A stretch of 64,000 nt of DNA, from positions 3,348,001 to 3,412,000 of the forward strand of contig NZ_CP033073.1 of the NCBI RefSeq assembly GCF_003675325.1, written 5' to 3'. This document shows, in pieces, positions 28,815 through 36,322 of the stretch (position 1 is the first letter of the stretch; the number at the start of each line of letters is the position of its first letter). A model generated the notes under the pieces. The model was not told where the DNA came from. It worked only from the letters and a program-made list of their open reading frames with translations, and ran no database searches. The position numbers and the translations under genes are program-made. The stretch comes from Streptomyces dangxiongensis (lineage in GTDB: Bacteria > Actinomycetota > Actinomycetes > Streptomycetales > Streptomycetaceae).

Positions 28815-29732
28815 ATGACTCAGCACGATTCCCAGTCCCTGCCCGCGCACCGCCCGGCGGCATCGAGGCAGGCCCCCGAGGCCCCCGCCGACCCCAGCCC
28901 GTCGCGTACGACCCGGCCGTGGATGCCGGCTCTGCTGTACACCCTGGGGTTCCTGGCGGTCTACCTGCTCGCCATCTGCACCCCGTGGGGGCAACGAGCT
29001 GAGAACGCCCTGTTTCATCTCGGTAAACAGGGCGGCGAAGAAGCATGGATCTACCCCCTGTCAGGATCGGCCTACGGCTCGACGCCCCTGCCGCCGTTGG
29101 AATTGAGCGCCAAGCCCACCGTGATGGTGGGCCTGGCCGTCATCGTGATCCTCACCCTGGTGCGGCGGTGCTGGCGGCAGGGGTGCGCGGCGCTCGGGGT
29201 CGTCATTCTCACGACCGTGGGCAAGGAGGTGCTCAAATCGACCATCCTCCCCCGCCCCGATCTGGTGGGCGCGCCGGAGAATCTCCTTGATCAGGGTTTC
29301 CCCAGCGGCCACACGGCCATCCCCGCCGCGCTGACCCTCGCCGCCGTCCTCGTGGTTTCCCCTCACATCCGCCCCTACGTCGCCACGGTCGGTGTGCTGT
29401 GGCTCGCCTGCATCGCCGCCGCCAGCGCGACCATGGGCGGCCACCGGCCCAGCGAAGTGCTGGGAGCCACACTGTTGGCCTGTGCCTGTTACGGCCTCGC
29501 AACCTGGCTGCTGCCGCCAGCCGCCGCGCCAGGCGCCACGCGGAGCCCCCGTACGCTGCCCGTCATCACCCTGACGCTGGCACTGGCCGTCGCCCTCGTT
29601 TCCGGCGCACGGAACGACACCCTCACAAGGTCACTGGTCTCCGCGGCGACGGCCTTCATATGTGCGGCCCTGGTCTGGTACGCCGCAGTCGGGCGGCCCG
29701 CACCGGGCGAACGTTGCCTGATGCGGCACTAG
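28815..29732 (+). CDS. PAP2-family membrane phosphatase
   Basis: 305 residues, six or more helices. The three phosphatase motifs are KEVLKSTILPRPD (KxxxxxxRP), FPSGHT (PSGH) and SATMGGHRPSEVLGA. In the third, the usual Arg of SRxxxxxHxxxD is replaced and Asp is Glu, a pattern seen in some actinobacterial members. It likely dephosphorylates a lipid phosphate at the outer membrane face. The last residues (GERCLMRH) are encoded by the IS630-type end, so the original C-terminus has been replaced or trimmed. It follows the membrane gene by 93 bases. Confidence 0.85.
   Translation: MTQHDSQSLPAHRPAASRQAPEAPADPSPSRTTRPWMPALLYTLGFLAVYLLAICTPWGQRAENALFHLGKQGGEEAWIYPLSGSAYGSTPLPPLELSAKPTVMVGLAVIVILTLVRRCWRQGCAALGVVILTTVGKEVLKSTILPRPDLVGAPENLLDQGFPSGHTAIPAALTLAAVLVVSPHIRPYVATVGVLWLACIAAASATMGGHRPSEVLGATLLACACYGLATWLLPPAAAPGATRSPRTLPVITLTLALAVALVSGARNDTLTRSLVSAATAFICAALVWYAAVGRPAPGERCLMRH
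29705..29729 (-). repeat. Right terminal inverted repeat, IS630-type element
   Basis: Perfect inverted copy of 26643-26667, followed by TA. It supplies the last eight codons of the PAP2 gene (GERCLMRH and stop), so that open frame now ends inside the transposon end. Confidence 0.9.
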
Positions 29733-29769
29733 ACGAGTCATTCCGATGTGATCAGTGGTCGTAGGCGAT
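29733..29769 (+). repeat. Left inverted repeat of IS982-type element
   Basis: 37 bases starting ACGAGTCATTCCGATG. It matches the reverse complement of 31357-31392 with one gap and two substitutions. It contains the last codons of the transposase (IAYDH and stop). Confidence 0.85.
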
Positions 29770-30645
29770 GAGGGAGCGTGTGACCGGCTGGCCGGTCTTG
29801 TGGTTGTGCCAAATCGCGGCGGCCATCGCGAGGACGCGCTGGGCAACGCGGACGGCGACGCCTTCGAAGGTCCAGCCGCCGTGCTGTTCCAGGTCGAGCT
29901 GGCCCTTGAGGGTGTCATTGACCGACTCGATCAGCTGTCGCACTGATTTCAGGAGGCTCTCGCCCTTGCGTTTGTTCTCGCGCTTGAACGACGGCCGCAA
30001 CAACTCGGCACCCCGCAAGGCCAGATCGGCCTCGAACTCCTTGGAGGCGAAGCCCTTGTCGGAGATCACCAGCAGCCCCGGCCGGTCCGTGACCGTCTCC
30101 GGTTCGCGGTCGAGCATCGCGGTCAGTACCTCGCGTTCGTCGATCTTCGGGTTGGCAAGAGCCCACAGGATGGGCATCCCGGTCGGGGTGCATACCAGGA
30201 ACAGGCGCAGGCCCCAGAAGAACCGGCTGTGGCTGGCGCAGTACCCGTATCCGGCCCAGCCGGCCACGTCCGACCGCTTCACGGTCGGACGCGAGCGACC
30301 GCATTCCACCGGCGTGGAGTCGACGATCCAATGGTTGTCGAACCAGAAGTCCGTGTCGGCGGCCAGGAGCCGTATGGTCTTCTTGACCAGCGGCAACGCG
30401 GCCCTCAGCCGCTTGTTCCAGCCCGGCTGCTTGGGCACGTACGGGAACATCTCACCCAGGCGGGAGTCCACGAACCTCAGCCACCGCGACTCCGAAGTGA
30501 AGCCTAGCAGCGCCTGCGCGACGGCGAGGCAGACGAGCTCGGAGTCCGTCAGCTGCGGCGGTCGGCCCAGCCATCGGGTGCTTCCGATCTCGTCGTCGAT
30601 CTTCACGTACAGTGCGGTCAGCAGGGCGTCCAGGTTGTTCGTCAC
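29752..30645 (-). CDS. IS982-family transposase
   Basis: 297 residues, full length and uninterrupted. DDE-type features of IS982 are visible: WFDNHWIVDSTPVECGR (first Asp in VDSTPV), LLVISDKGFASKEFEADL (second Asp) and a later Glu in the helix LIESVNDTLKGQLDLEQHGG. Start GTG 30645; the stop lies inside the left inverted repeat. Apparently functional, so the element may still be mobile. Confidence 0.93.
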   Translation of the reverse strand: MTNNLDALLTALYVKIDDEIGSTRWLGRPPQLTDSELVCLAVAQALLGFTSESRWLRFVDSRLGEMFPYVPKQPGWNKRLRAALPLVKKTIRLLAADTDFWFDNHWIVDSTPVECGRSRPTVKRSDVAGWAGYGYCASHSRFFWGLRLFLVCTPTGMPILWALANPKIDEREVLTAMLDREPETVTDRPGLLVISDKGFASKEFEADLALRGAELLRPSFKRENKRKGESLLKSVRQLIESVNDTLKGQLDLEQHGGWTFEGVAVRVAQRVLAMAAAIWHNHKTGQPVTRSLIAYDH

Positions 30646-30760
30646 ACAACGATCTTGGATGCCCTGTCTGCGTTCCCGGACACACCGTCAGCATTCGAAT
30701 GTCGTAACGAGATCTGCACCCCAGTTCGGTCGGCGAGAGTATTCGTGACAGGGTGAACGA

Positions 30761-31330
30761 ATGGCGACGAACCGTGGGCACTCACCCGATCTCCACCCCA
30801 CCGGATTCAAACCGTGGTCGGACACCACCCCGGCCCACAGAGATCTCCTCGCGGCGAAAGCGCTCGTCTACGACCCCTGCGGGTTCACCTGCTCGCAGCC
30901 GGCCCCAGAAACCGAGAGTGCCGCATACGCCGCCCACGCCTTCATCCTTGACGGACTCGCCATCCGATTCCGCGCAGCCAAGACGACCCCGACCAAGGTC
31001 GGCCAGTTCGTCACCGTATGGAAGAGGTCCCCGGGCAAGCCCATCCAGCCTTTCGACGCCACCGACCCCGTCGACCTCTTCGTCGTCAGCACCCGCGACC
31101 ATCATCACTTCGGCCAGTTCGTCTTTCCCATGGACGCGCTCTGCCAACACGGTGTCGCATCAGCAGACGGCTCCGGTGGGAAACGAGCCTTCCGCGTCTA
31201 CCCGCCCTGGGTGACCACCACCAACCGCCAAGCCGGCGCTGCGCAGGCGTGGCAGCTGGACTACTTCCTACACCTGCCCCAGGACCGACCCATCGATTCC
31301 GCCCGCGCCCAAAAGCTGTACCACCCATAG
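30761..31330 (+). CDS. MepB-like protein, transposon passenger
   Basis: 189 residues similar to the MepB family, named after the third gene of the Staphylococcus aureus mepRAB multidrug operon; its own biochemical role is unknown. Family blocks: AAHAFILDGLAIRFRAAKTT, PTKVGQFVTVWKRSPGKPI, DPVDLFVVSTRDHHHFGQFV and FRVYPPWVTTTNRQAGAAQA. No signal peptide or membrane helix; cytoplasmic. ATG 30761 with an AGGGTGAA site; divergent from the transposase by 115 bases. No mepA efflux or mepR gene is nearby. Confidence 0.85.
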   Translation: MATNRGHSPDLHPTGFKPWSDTTPAHRDLLAAKALVYDPCGFTCSQPAPETESAAYAAHAFILDGLAIRFRAAKTTPTKVGQFVTVWKRSPGKPIQPFDATDPVDLFVVSTRDHHHFGQFVFPMDALCQHGVASADGSGGKRAFRVYPPWVTTTNRQAGAAQAWQLDYFLHLPQDRPIDSARAQKLYHP

Positions 31331-31356
31331 GTCGGACGACCAGCCGGGGTGACACG

Positions 31357-31392
31357 ATCGCCTACGACCTCTGATCATTCGGAATGACTCGT
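31357..31392 (-). repeat. Right inverted repeat of IS982-type element
   Basis: 36-base inverted partner of 29733-29769. Read outward it still spells IAYDL-stop, and a further stretch (CAGCCGG...GACACG, about 31341-31356) resembles the adjoining transposase coding sequence. This end is therefore a copy of the transposase 3' end. Confidence 0.85.
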
Positions 31393-32043
31393 CTAGGAGT
31401 CGGCCGGCGGCGGAGCCCAGGGGTGGCCCCGCATCAGGTTGGACAGGCCCGCCCAGGCGAAGTTCATCAGGGTCGCCGCCGACTGCCGCGCGGTCACCCC
31501 GGGTGTGGCGTTCGCCCACGCGGCGAGCGACTCCGCCGCACCGACCAGCGCTTCCGCGATCCCGGCCACCTCCCGCTCGGGCAGGTCCGGATCCCGGTGC
31601 GCCTCCCGCGCCGCGACCACGACCAGCCGGGTCACGAACGCGACGATCTCCGCGCGCATCGCGGCGACCTCGGCCGCGAAGGGCTCACCGTGCGTCCGGG
31701 CCTGCAGGTGCAGCACGGACCAGCCGTCGGGATGCTCGGCGGTGTGCGCGAAGAACGCCCGCAGCCCGTCCCAGAGCTGCCGGTCGGCGGGCAGGTCCGG
31801 CCGGACCCCCGCGCGGACGGCCGCCGTGAGCGCGGCGGCCTCACGGCGGATGCAGGCGGTGAAGAGGCATTCCTTCGACGTCAGGTACAGATAGACCAAC
31901 GGCTTGGACACGCCCGCGAGTTCGGCGATCTCGTCCATCGAGGCGGCCATGTAGCCGCGTTGGCCGAAGATCCGCACGGCCGCGTCGAGCATCTGCTGCT
32001 CCCGCACCGCCCTCGGCATCCGTTTGGTCTTGACGCCACCCAT
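31393..32043 (-). CDS. TetR-family transcriptional regulator
   Basis: 216 residues. The N-terminal helix-turn-helix reads MLDAAVRIFGQRGYMAASMD, then EIAELAGVSKPLVYLYLTSK; the ligand domain is all-helical. Start ATG 32043; a TAGGCT hexamer 9 bases upstream suggests a leaderless transcript. Its stop codon coincides with the CTAG at the island's right boundary, so it was adjacent to the acyl-CoA-ligase region before insertion. It could act on the palindromes at 26406-26437, an inference. Confidence 0.9.
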   Translation of the reverse strand: MGGVKTKRMPRAVREQQMLDAAVRIFGQRGYMAASMDEIAELAGVSKPLVYLYLTSKECLFTACIRREAAALTAAVRAGVRPDLPADRQLWDGLRAFFAHTAEHPDGWSVLHLQARTHGEPFAAEVAAMRAEIVAFVTRLVVVAAREAHRDPDLPEREVAGIAEALVGAAESLAAWANATPGVTARQSAATLMNFAWAGLSNLMRGHPWAPPPADS

Positions 32044-32053
32044 GAGGGCCAGC

Positions 32054-32362
32054 CTAGTTGGGCGCGGTGGCCCCGCCCTGCGTCCGGGACGCGTCGTCGG
32101 CCAGATCCTCCTGGCTGCGGTTGGCATCCAGGTTGGCCTTCATCCGGTCGACCTTGTGCACGATCTGCACCGAGGCCCGCTCCCGCTCCTTGCGCAGCAC
32201 GACCCAGCTAACCGGTGCGGAGACGACGAGGGCGAGCAGCAGGACCCACAGGACGTTGGAGTCGCCGAAGCCGCGCGGGAAGATGCCCGAGTAGACGGCA
32301 CCCCAGACGACAAGGAGGCAGCCCGCGAAGATACCGAGGCGCATCAGCGTGTAGCGGAGCAT
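32054..32362 (-). CDS. DUF4229 membrane protein
   Basis: 102 residues. Two hydrophobic helices (RLGIFAGCLLVVWGAVYSGI and VLWVLLLALVVSAPVSWVVL) flank the short PRGFGDSN loop. A charged C-terminus (RKERERASVQIVHKVDRMKA) follows, the pattern of the actinobacterial DUF4229 family. Function unknown. Start ATG 32362; tetR follows it closely on the same strand but is separated by its own promoter-like element. Confidence 0.82.
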   Translation of the reverse strand: MLRYTLMRLGIFAGCLLVVWGAVYSGIFPRGFGDSNVLWVLLLALVVSAPVSWVVLRKERERASVQIVHKVDRMKANLDANRSQEDLADDASRTQGGATAPN

Positions 32363-32439
32363 CTCAATCCACTCGTCCGATTCCAAAAGGGTCAGCGTCC
32401 AGTGAAGCACGAGCCGCGGGTGGCGACGCAGGGGGGTCG

Positions 32440-32964
32440 TCAGCCGAGCGGCAGCAGCATGACGATGTCGTCCCGGTCGTCGCCGGGCGCGACCCGGATG
32501 GCGTCCGGGACGCGGCCGACCTCCTTGTAGCCGCAGGAGGCGTAGAACCGCTCCAGCCCCAGCCCGCCCCGGCAGGTCAGCCGTACCGCCTCGACGCCCT
32601 CGATGTCCCGGGCCGCGTCCGCGGCGGCGGCCAGCAGGTCGCGGCCGTAGCCCCGGCCCTGGTGCCGGGGGTGGACCATCACCGTGTACAACCACACCCA
32701 GTGGGTCATCAGCCGGTGCGTGTTGCGGGTGAGGAAGGCGGTCGCGGCCACCTCGCCGGCCTCGTCGTGGCCGACGAGCAGCCGGGTGTGCCCCTCGGCC
32801 ATCTGCACGAGGTGCCGTACCAGCTCGGGCCGTATCTCCTCGGGGGTCACCGGGGCGACGAAGCCGACGGCCCCGCCCGCGTTCGTGACGTCCGTCCACA
32901 GACCGAGGACGCCGTCACGGAGCGCGGGGGTGACCGGCGGGTCCAGCGTGAAGGTGAGGGGCAT
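32440..32964 (-). CDS. GNAT family N-acetyltransferase
   Basis: 174 residues. Central GNAT features: WVWLYTVMVHPRHQGRGYGR (acetyl-CoA loop QGRGYG), DLLAAAADAARDIEGVEAVR and LGLERFYASCGYKEVGRVPD. Substrate unknown. It starts eight bases downstream of the mqnE stop on the same strand and may be transcribed with it. It is distinct in sequence from the GNAT gene at 14221. Confidence 0.87.
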   Translation of the reverse strand: MPLTFTLDPPVTPALRDGVLGLWTDVTNAGGAVGFVAPVTPEEIRPELVRHLVQMAEGHTRLLVGHDEAGEVAATAFLTRNTHRLMTHWVWLYTVMVHPRHQGRGYGRDLLAAAADAARDIEGVEAVRLTCRGGLGLERFYASCGYKEVGRVPDAIRVAPGDDRDDIVMLLPLG

Positions 32965-32972
32965 CGGAGACG

Positions 32973-34136
32973 TCAGACCCGCATCGGCTGGGGGGAATCG
33001 CGGCGCGCCGGGTCCGGGCCCTCGTACTCGCGGATGATCTCGTAGCGGGTGTTGCGCTCCACCGGGCGGAAGCCCGCGTCCCGGATCAGGTCCAGGAGGT
33101 CCTCGCGGGTCAGCTTGTTCGGGGTGCCGTAGTTGTCCGCGTCGTGCGTGATCTTGTACTCGACGACCGAGCCGTCCATGTCGTCGGCGCCGTGCTGGAG
33201 GGCAAGCTGGGCGGTCTGCACACCGTGCATGACCCAGAACACCTTCACGTGCGGGACGTTGTCGAAGAGGAGCCGGGAGACCGCGAACGTCTTCAGGGCC
33301 TCCGCGCCCGTCGCCATCTGGGTGCGGGCCTGGAGGGTGTTCCTGACCTTGCCGTCCTTCACGTCCACGAAGTCGTGCTGGTAGCGCAGCGGGATGAAGA
33401 CCTGGAAGCCGCCGGTCTCGTCCTGCAGCTCACGCAGCCGCAGCACGTGGTCGACGCGGTGGCGGGGCTCCTCGATGTGGCCGTACAGCATGGTGCACGG
33501 GGTCTTCAGACCCTTCTCGTGCGCCAGGCGGTGGATGCGGGACCAGTCCTCCCAGTGGGTGCGGTGGTCCACGATGTGCTGCCGGACCTCCCAGTCGAAG
33601 ATCTCGGCGCCGCCGCCGGTGAGGGACTCCAGGCCCGCGTCGATCAGCTCGTCGAGGATCTCCGACGCCGACAGCCCGGAGATCGTCTCGAAGTGATGGA
33701 TCTCGGTGGCCGTGAACGCCTTCAGCGAGACGTGCGGAAGGGCCGCCTTCAGCTCCCGCAGCGAACGCGGGTAGTACCGCCACGGCAGGTTCGGGTGCAG
33801 ACCGTTGACGATGTGCAGCTCGGTGAGGTTCTCCGACTCCATCGACCTGGCCAGCCGGACGGCCTCCTCGATGCGCATCGTGTACGCGTCCTTCTCGCCC
33901 GGCTTGCGCTGGAACGAGCAGTAGGCGCACGAGGCCGTGCACACGTTGGTCATGTTCAGGTGCCGGTTGACGTTGAAGTGCACCACGTCACCGTTCTTGC
34001 GGGTCCGCACCTCGTGGGCGAGCCCGCCCAGCCAGGCCAGGTCGTCCGACTCGTACAGCGCGATGCCGTCCTCGCGGGTCAGCCGCTCCCCGGAACGGAC
34101 CTTCTCCTCCAGCTCGCGCTTGAGCCCGACGTCCAT
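32973..34136 (-). CDS. mqnE: Aminodeoxyfutalosine synthase
   Basis: Radical SAM enzyme that joins enolpyruvylbenzoate and SAM to give aminodeoxyfutalosine, the second step of the futalosine route. 387 residues from ATG 34136, the usual size. The cluster motif is NVCTASCAYCSFQRKPGEKD (Cys-x3-Cys-x2-Cys), followed by ELHIVNGLHPNLPWRYYP and LTGGGAEIFDWEVR. An upstream start at 34166 lacks a ribosome site. It shares the fold and several blocks with mqnC. Confidence 0.95.
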   Translation of the reverse strand: MDVGLKRELEEKVRSGERLTREDGIALYESDDLAWLGGLAHEVRTRKNGDVVHFNVNRHLNMTNVCTASCAYCSFQRKPGEKDAYTMRIEEAVRLARSMESENLTELHIVNGLHPNLPWRYYPRSLRELKAALPHVSLKAFTATEIHHFETISGLSASEILDELIDAGLESLTGGGAEIFDWEVRQHIVDHRTHWEDWSRIHRLAHEKGLKTPCTMLYGHIEEPRHRVDHVLRLRELQDETGGFQVFIPLRYQHDFVDVKDGKVRNTLQARTQMATGAEALKTFAVSRLLFDNVPHVKVFWVMHGVQTAQLALQHGADDMDGSVVEYKITHDADNYGTPNKLTREDLLDLIRDAGFRPVERNTRYEIIREYEGPDPARRDSPQPMRV

Positions 34137-34173
34137 GCCCACACCTTTCTCCGACAACCCGGCCACGGTATCC

Positions 34174-34629
34174 CTAGACCTCTTCCGGCAACTCGCCGAC
34201 CCGGTTCTCCCACTTCGTGGAGAGCACGATGGTGGTCCGGGTCCGGGACACCCCCCGGGTGCCGCTCAGCCGCCGGATCGTCTTCTCCAGGCCGTCCACG
34301 TCCGTCGAACGCACCTTGAGCATGAAGGAGTCGTCACCGGCGATGAACCAGCAGTCCTCGATCTCCGACAGGTCCCGCAGCCGCTGCGCCACGTCCTCGT
34401 GGTCGGCGGCGTCCGACAGCGAGATGCCGATCAGGGCGGTCACGCCGAGACCCAGCGAGGCCGAGTCCACCGTCGCGCGGTAACCGGTGATGACACCGGC
34501 CGCCTCCAGCCGGTTGATGCGGTCGGTGACGCTGGGGCCCGACAGGCCGACGAGGCGTCCCAGCTCCGCGTAGGAGGCCCGGCCGTTCTCCCGCAGAGCC
34601 TGGATGAGCTGCCTGTCCACCGCGTCCAT
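34174..34629 (-). CDS. Lrp/AsnC-family transcriptional regulator
   Basis: 151 residues. The N-terminal helix-turn-helix (DRQLIQALRENGRASYAELG, RLVGLSGPSVTDRINRLEAAG) is followed by an alpha-beta RAM domain (FIAGDDSFMLKVRSTDVDGL) for effector binding and oligomerisation. It lies just upstream of mqnE (38 bases), between the two menaquinone gene groups, and may respond to an amino acid or aromatic intermediate; the ligand is not evident. Confidence 0.92.
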   Translation of the reverse strand: MDAVDRQLIQALRENGRASYAELGRLVGLSGPSVTDRINRLEAAGVITGYRATVDSASLGLGVTALIGISLSDAADHEDVAQRLRDLSEIEDCWFIAGDDSFMLKVRSTDVDGLEKTIRRLSGTRGVSRTRTTIVLSTKWENRVGELPEEV

Positions 34630-34685
34630 GCGATCGAAGCCTTCCGGTGAATGTTCCTGAAGTGATGAGAGGTACGTACGTACTG

Positions 34686-35339
34686 CTACTTGTCCGCCGT
34701 GCCGCCGCCGCCCAGCTCGCCCCGCCAGCGCCGGTACAGGCCGTGGCGCACTCCCGCCGCGTCCAGCACCCGGCCGCCGACGAAGTCCACCAGGTCCTGG
34801 ATGTGGGTGGCGCCCGCGTAGAAGGCGGGCGAGGCCGGGACGACCACGGCTCCGGCGTCGTCCAGGGCCACCAGGTGCCGCAGCGTCTGCCCGTTCAGCG
34901 GGGTCTCCCGCACGGCCACGACCAGCGTCCGGCGCTCCTTCAGCGTGACGCTCGCCGCGCGCTGGAGCAGATCCTTGGACAGGCCGAGCGCCACACCCGC
35001 CACACAGGCGGTGGAGGCGGGCACGATCAGCATCCCCTTCGCCGGATACGACCCCGAGGACGGCCCGGCGGCGAGATCACCCGCGTTCCAGTACCGCACC
35101 CCGCTGGCGTCCACCTCGAAGGTCTCCGGCTTGCCGTCCGCGCCACGCGCCAGCCAGGTGCGCAGGTCGTCCCGCCAGTGGGCGTCCCGGAACGAGATCC
35201 CCGTCTCGTCCAGCAGCGTCAGCCGCGAGGCCCGGCTGACCACCAGGTCCACCGCTTCGCCCGCCGTCAGCAGCGCGCGCAGCACGGCCGCCGCGTACGG
35301 CGTCCCGGAAGCTCCGGACACCCCCACGATCCAAGGCAC
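34686..35339 (-). CDS. mqnM: UbiX-family flavin prenyltransferase
   Basis: Makes the prenylated FMN cofactor used by UbiD-type decarboxylases. 217 residues from GTG 35339, chosen because an AGGAG site lies nine bases upstream; a GTG at 35363 would add eight residues. Family motifs: WIVGVSGASGTPYAAAVLRA, PSSGSYPAKGMLIVPASTA and VALGLSKDLLQRAASVTLKE (RAA and ERR region), VVAVRETPLN. The gene neighbours a ubiD-type gene and a prenyltransferase, the mqnL-M-P set proposed for late futalosine steps. Confidence 0.88.
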   Translation of the reverse strand: MPWIVGVSGASGTPYAAAVLRALLTAGEAVDLVVSRASRLTLLDETGISFRDAHWRDDLRTWLARGADGKPETFEVDASGVRYWNAGDLAAGPSSGSYPAKGMLIVPASTACVAGVALGLSKDLLQRAASVTLKERRTLVVAVRETPLNGQTLRHLVALDDAGAVVVPASPAFYAGATHIQDLVDFVGGRVLDAAGVRHGLYRRWRGELGGGGTADK

Positions 35340-35419
35340 GCGCTGCGTTTCTCCTGCGTTCACACCTTGAGCGTACCGGCGGACGCGAAGGGGCTCAGGA
35401 CCGGTGGCCCCCAGGCCCC

Positions 35420-36322
35420 TCAGACGGTGAGTCCGCGCACCAGCAGATCCAGCAGCGCGCACACGAACAGGGCAATGCCGATGAAGCCGTTGACGGAGAA
35501 GAACGCCCGGTTCAGCCGGGACAGGTCGTGGGGGCGCACGATGCGGTGCTCGTAGACGAACGCGGCGGCGACGATCAGCAGACCCAGCCAGAAGAACGCA
35601 CCGGCGTGGGTGGCGACGCCGTACCAGGCGAACAGGGCCGTCGTCACCGTGTGGCAGGCCCGGGCGCCCCAGATCGCGGCCGGGACGCCGAAGCGGGCCG
35701 GCACCGACCGGACACCGACCTCCCGGTCGGTCTCGACGTCCTGGCAGGCGTAGATCAGGTCGAAGCCGCCGATCCACACGCCCACCGCGAGCCCGAGGAC
35801 GACCGCGTCCCAGGACCAGGACCCGGACACGGCCAGCCAGCCGCCGATGGGCCCCATGGCCTGGGCGAGGCCCAGGATGGCCTGCGGGAAGTCGGTGAAC
35901 CGCTTCCCGTAGGGGTAGACCACCATCGGGATCACCGCGACCGGCGCCAGGGCCAGGCAGAGCGGGTTCAACAGGGCCGCCGCGCCGAGGAAGACCACCA
36001 GGGCGACCAGGGCGCCCGTCCAGGCGTGCTTCACCGACATCGCGCCGGTCACCAGCTCGCGGTGGGCCGTGCGCGGGTTACGGGCGTCGATCTCGCGGTC
36101 GATGATCCGGTTGACGGCCATGGCGAAGGTGCGCAGGCCGACCATGCACACCGTGACCAGGAGCAGGCGGACCCAGTGGATGTTCCTGTCCCACGCGTAC
36201 ATCGCCGTCAGGGTGGCGATGTACGCGAAGGGCAGTGCGAAGACCGAGTGCTCGATCATCACCAGGCGCAGGAACGCCTTGGTGCGTCCCGGCCGGGGCA
36301 TGGCGGCGGACATGGACGTCAC
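35420..36322 (-). CDS. mqnP: UbiA-family prenyltransferase
   Basis: Integral membrane enzyme that attaches the isoprenoid chain to the naphthoate ring in menaquinone formation. About 300 residues and eight or nine helices. Both Asp-rich motifs are present: NRIIDREIDARNPRT (NxxxDxxxD) and DLIYACQDVETDREVG (DxxxD). The start is GTG 36322, which overlaps the ubiD-type stop as GTGA and has AAGGAG eight bases upstream; ATG 36313 is the alternative. Confidence 0.9.
   Translation of the reverse strand: MTSMSAAMPRPGRTKAFLRLVMIEHSVFALPFAYIATLTAMYAWDRNIHWVRLLLVTVCMVGLRTFAMAVNRIIDREIDARNPRTAHRELVTGAMSVKHAWTGALVALVVFLGAAALLNPLCLALAPVAVIPMVVYPYGKRFTDFPQAILGLAQAMGPIGGWLAVSGSWSWDAVVLGLAVGVWIGGFDLIYACQDVETDREVGVRSVPARFGVPAAIWGARACHTVTTALFAWYGVATHAGAFFWLGLLIVAAAFVYEHRIVRPHDLSRLNRAFFSVNGFIGIALFVCALLDLLVRGLTV

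Larger units (their letters stand above)
26641..29731. mobile_element. IS630-type element with passenger genes (padR, membrane protein, PAP2)
   Basis: A 3.09-kb unit flanked by TA (26641-26642 and 29730-29731), the target always duplicated by IS630/Tc1-type transposases. Its ends are perfect 25-base inverted repeats (26643-26667 and 29705-29729) starting GTGCCGCATCAGGCAACG. Inside are a decayed IS630 transposase and three intact genes transcribed the other way. The transposase is disabled, so movement would need one in trans. The reconstructed empty site is ...ccgttcTA-ggagtcggcc, i.e. the tetR stop region. Confidence 0.8.
29733..31392. mobile_element. IS982-type element carrying a mepB-like passenger
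   Basis: 1,660-base element bounded by imperfect inverted repeats that begin ACGAGTCATTCCGA, flanked on both sides by CTAG (29729-29732 and 31393-31396), a likely 4-base target duplication. It contains an intact IS982-family transposase (minus) and, in the other direction, a mepB-like gene. A normal IS982 element is about 1 kb and holds only the transposase, so the extra 650 bases are passenger DNA. It sits exactly against the right end of the IS630-type unit. Confidence 0.78.

Noticed and set aside
30646..30760. Hidden normal right end of the IS982 element between the transposase and mepB
   Set aside because: CGAATGTCGTAACGAG at about 30695 vaguely resembles the terminal repeat, but it does not align well with either clear end; the ends at 29733 and 31392 match far better.
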